Positions 61,433 through 64,000 of a stretch of 64,000 nt of DNA are shown in pieces. The DNA comes from Henckelia pumila. Its lineage: Eukaryota > Streptophyta > Magnoliopsida > Lamiales > Gesneriaceae. Every line of letters begins with the position of its first letter. Position 1 is the first letter of the stretch. Location: contig NW_027331842.1 of assembly GCF_033568475.1 (NCBI RefSeq), positions 558,001-622,000 on the forward strand, given 5' to 3'. Both the position numbers and the translations under genes were made by a program. Under the pieces are notes generated by a model, which saw only the letters and a list, made by a program, of their open reading frames with translations, had not been told where the DNA came from and made no database searches.

Positions 61433-63309
61433 TGAAAGAGTGGGTGCCCGGTTAGCCAACTTGTGGCTAAGGGCTTTTATGACTCTATGTAAAACAATCT
61501 TTTGTTTAATATAATTTACACTTTTATAATGGCATTGACTTTATCTTTCTTCATATTGTTATATTATGATATACTATTGTTGTTTTGATAAAGACCTTGA
61601 ATATACTATAGTGTATGTAAGATGTGGTAGCACATGGGGATGACTATCATGAAACACATCTTATAGTCACTGTATATTCAAAATTGTTCCTAGTCAATTG
61701 AGCCGTCCGCAAATAAGGATAAGGATCGCTCGAGATTGAGACTAGCATTTGTGATGCCGAGTACCACGTTTCATTGGTATAGAACATAGAGATGTTCAAA
61801 GCATGCAAATGGATATTCATATGATGAATGATCGAACTACCCTATTCGGACTTTCCAAGTGGTTATCACTTATCGAGTGGATAAAGTCCGCGGTTTTGGT
61901 TGTACACCATTAGTCCTTATTACTTGAAACATCATTGAGACTCTATATGCTAGTACTGTATTTTGACTCATTTACCAACTCTATTGGGGTCATCAGATGT
62001 CGGGATTGCGTACAGTTACGACACATATAGGAGTCGATGCTTTGTTGTCAAGGATTCACCACATAATTGCGAGTGTGGATATCATATGCAATCTGAGGAG
62101 ATATTAGTGTGACGAATCTCTGGCCAGAGTACATGATGTGTTTTAGGTTAATGGGTTTTCCTAGTAACACATGCGATGTCACTAATAGATCTCCAAGATG
62201 TTATGCATAGTTATCGAATCTCGAACAACTCTCGATATACCAATGGTTGTTGATTCGATCGGGATATATGGATGAAGGAACCGTACTGTATGCTAACCAA
62301 AATCTACTTGTTCTTGCAGGCACTATCAGTAATACCTAGGGAATCATGGGGCGATGTTGCTAGGCGCTCTTACCATGATTCGATGGGTAAGTCGGAAATT
62401 GTTGTTCCGAGTCACAAGGAGTTGTGAGCCCACGGCTAGCTGTATTCCTGAACCATTGAGGGTTACACAAGTAATGGATTACTAAAACCCCGTAGAGATA
62501 GTTAAATTTAAAGAGTTAAATTTAATGAAAGAAAAGTTGGACTTCTTAACTAAAGGGAGTGAGATTTCCTAAAATGACATAGGGATGGGCATTTTTGGAA
62601 ATCACTGAATTCGGATTCAGAAAAATTATCTTGACTCTAAAAGATGCAGAAATGGTTTCTGTGCACATTGGTGAAATCAGTTTATCAATCGGAGTCACGA
62701 TGAATTTTATATTAATTTCTATAACAACAGGCTTGGCTTGTTGGGCTTAAGTTATGGATTGTGGGCTTTAAGGAGTTAGAGTCCTGATACAATTATAACT
62801 AGAAATTATCTATAAATATACTGCAGTGTTCGAAAATTCCATAAGTTTTTCAATCTTGCAATTTTCGAATTTCAGCCTATATTATTCAAGGGGATTTTCG
62901 AAATCCTCTGTCCCTTTTGGAGAAAATTCGGGTTGTGATTTTTGTGAAAAATTACAATCTGAATTAACAGATCATATCTGTTTATTCTCTACGCAAACTT
63001 CTGATTGATTTCTAGTGCAGTCAATCAGAGGGTTTTGTTTTCTATTCGTGGACCTGATTGAAGAAACGTTCATTCATCAGTTCCTGGGATATACAACAAG
63101 AGCAGATTAAATTCTGTTGGTGTCCATAATCTCGCTTCGAGATTTCAAGGTAAAATATTTAATAGTGATTATTTGTTTTACTTACACAAATTTAATCGTA
63201 AAGTTTTGATACCCAGATATGGAATCGTTCCATATTAATAAAATAAATTTTTTAAACTTCCGTTGCACCGGGTATCAATTCTAATTGATCTGAACACAGT
63301 TTTCCAACA
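61433..63309 (+). mobile_element. Copia 3' LTR
   Basis: 1877 bp, near-identical to the 5' LTR apart from a short insertion (AAGAGTTAAATTT duplicated near 62511) and scattered substitutions. It is preceded by the purine-rich CAAGTGGGAGA. Confidence 0.93.
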
Positions 63310-63853
63310 CGAACCAGTGTTAACATTAAGTATTCATTCAACCCTTCCAGATTGGGAAAATGACAAATTCTATCAACCGATGATATACATTCAATGTCGA
63401 AAAAATAAAGACAAATTCTTATTTGAAGGATCAAATGAAGAGAAACCAGTAATGGATATCTCAACACTTCCTGAGATAAGAATAAAGACATTGATTGACA
63501 TGATCTCAAAGACAGAAAAGATTGATGAAAACTCAAAGGTTAAAATAAATTTTGCAACCAGTAAAATTTTATTAATCATTGGACACAAAGAGACAATCCA
63601 AAAGAAAGAACAAGCCATGTTAGCTCAATTCGAAGCTCCAATCTATGAAGCAAGAGTTGACATGACCCGAGAAACCCAACAAATGCTATGTCAAAGACTA
63701 AGAACAATGATTTCCACTCACAAATGTGGACATTGCCAACCCATTCAGACACCAGAAGCATCTGTCAAAGATGACAAACCAGCTGTCAAAGAAGAAAAAC
63801 CAATAAAGAAATGGTCCGAATATACCAGTGATTCAGAAAGTGACACAATGTAA
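63310..63853 (+). pseudogene. Endogenous pararetrovirus 2: last ORF, 3' part
   Basis: It starts with the right CGAAC target duplication (63310-63314) and stays open for about 180 codons to TAA 63851-63853. It has a mid part (DWENDKFYQPMIYIQC), a Cys/His pair (HKCGHC, about 63718) and an acidic Lys/Glu-rich tail ending SDSESD. It is the continuation of 53437-53998, separated only by the retrotransposon. No stop occurs inside this half. Confidence 0.65.
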
Positions 63854-64000
63854 AAACAAATGAAATCGTGGACCACACCACATGTGAAAGGCATCCACTC
63901 AGATGTAAAATGAGCTGTTTTCCATTATGTAATGTCGGATGGTCCTCCTCTTCCTTTATTTTTACTACTGTATGCGTTTCTCCACGCCTATAAAAGAAGA
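63854..64000 (+). promoter_or_regulatory. Pararetrovirus 2 promoter region, cut by window edge
   Basis: After the last ORF, about 130 bp leads to CCTATAAAAGAAGA at 63987-64000, a good TATA box, in the same relative place as the TATAAATA of EPRV-1. CACATGTGAAAGGC and ATTATGTAATGTCGG may be upstream elements. The transcription start lies beyond the window. Confidence 0.5.

Larger units (their letters stand above)
53999..63309 (+). mobile_element. Complete Ty1/Copia retrotransposon, 9.31 kb
   Basis: The 5' LTR is 53999-55860, the primer-binding site 55862-55874, a long leader runs to 57538, gag-pol is 57539-61418, the purine tract 61419-61432 and the 3' LTR 61433-63309. It is flanked by a perfect CGAAC duplication. 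The LTRs differ by a ~15-bp insertion in the 3' copy (62511-62525) and a small number of substitutions, so insertion is fairly recent. Order integrase-RT-RNase H proves Copia. LTR length (~1.87 kb) and gag type suggest the Angela/Tork group. Coding breaks make it non-autonomous in its present form. Confidence 0.95.

Overview
The window is nuclear DNA of a flowering plant, most likely a eudicot (asterid is only a guess). The evidence is spliced host genes with GT-AG introns, Ty1/Copia and Ty3/Gypsy LTR retrotransposons primed by initiator-Met tRNA, MITEs, AT-rich spacers and integrated pararetrovirus (Caulimoviridae) remnants. No bacterial genes, CRISPR arrays, tRNA or rRNA genes were recognised.

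Left part (1-9300) is a nest of insertions. A pararetrovirus copy (EPRV-1, 6713-9300) is cut inside its reverse transcriptase by a minus-strand Ty3/Gypsy element (LTR 4296-6712, gag-pol 1571-4079). That element's pol is itself cut at 1570/1571 by the LTR of a different element that runs off the left edge.

The gene-rich part (9900-23900) has four ordinary single genes: a one-exon MAPR/cytochrome-b5-like steroid-binding protein (9965-10270), a UBP22-type SAGA deubiquitinase (3 exons, 12676-15020), a folate-biopterin transporter family member (5 exons, 18401-20936) and, on the minus strand, the small conserved protein ERH, Enhancer of rudimentary homolog (4 exons, 21492-23837). ERH was found by its exons and is not visible as a single open frame.

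25.8-50 kb is a rearranged tandem-duplication zone. Two copies of a plastid-type glutathione peroxidase gene lie on the minus strand (26499-28224 and 29954-31607). They are mixed with an intact histidine/serine-decarboxylase-like gene (39159-47041, 6 exons) and two broken relatives (exon relic near 29129-29249, 5' half at 48806-49356). The intact gene has a ~6.06 kb intron 2 filled by an old Copia LTR, a Gypsy solo LTR inside that LTR, a four-fold repeated hairpin motif and a ~1.6 kb long inverted repeat. Several MITE insertions can be dated relative to the duplication because the sister copy keeps the empty site. A non-autonomous Athila/Tat-like Gypsy remnant (34.8-38.05 kb) lies between the GPX and decarboxylase genes.

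The right part (51.1-64 kb) is a second, different pararetrovirus copy (EPRV-2). Its last ORF is split by a complete 9.3 kb Copia element (53999-63309) with near-identical 1.86/1.88 kb LTRs and a perfect 5-bp target duplication. EPRV-2 ends with a TATA-type promoter at the window edge.
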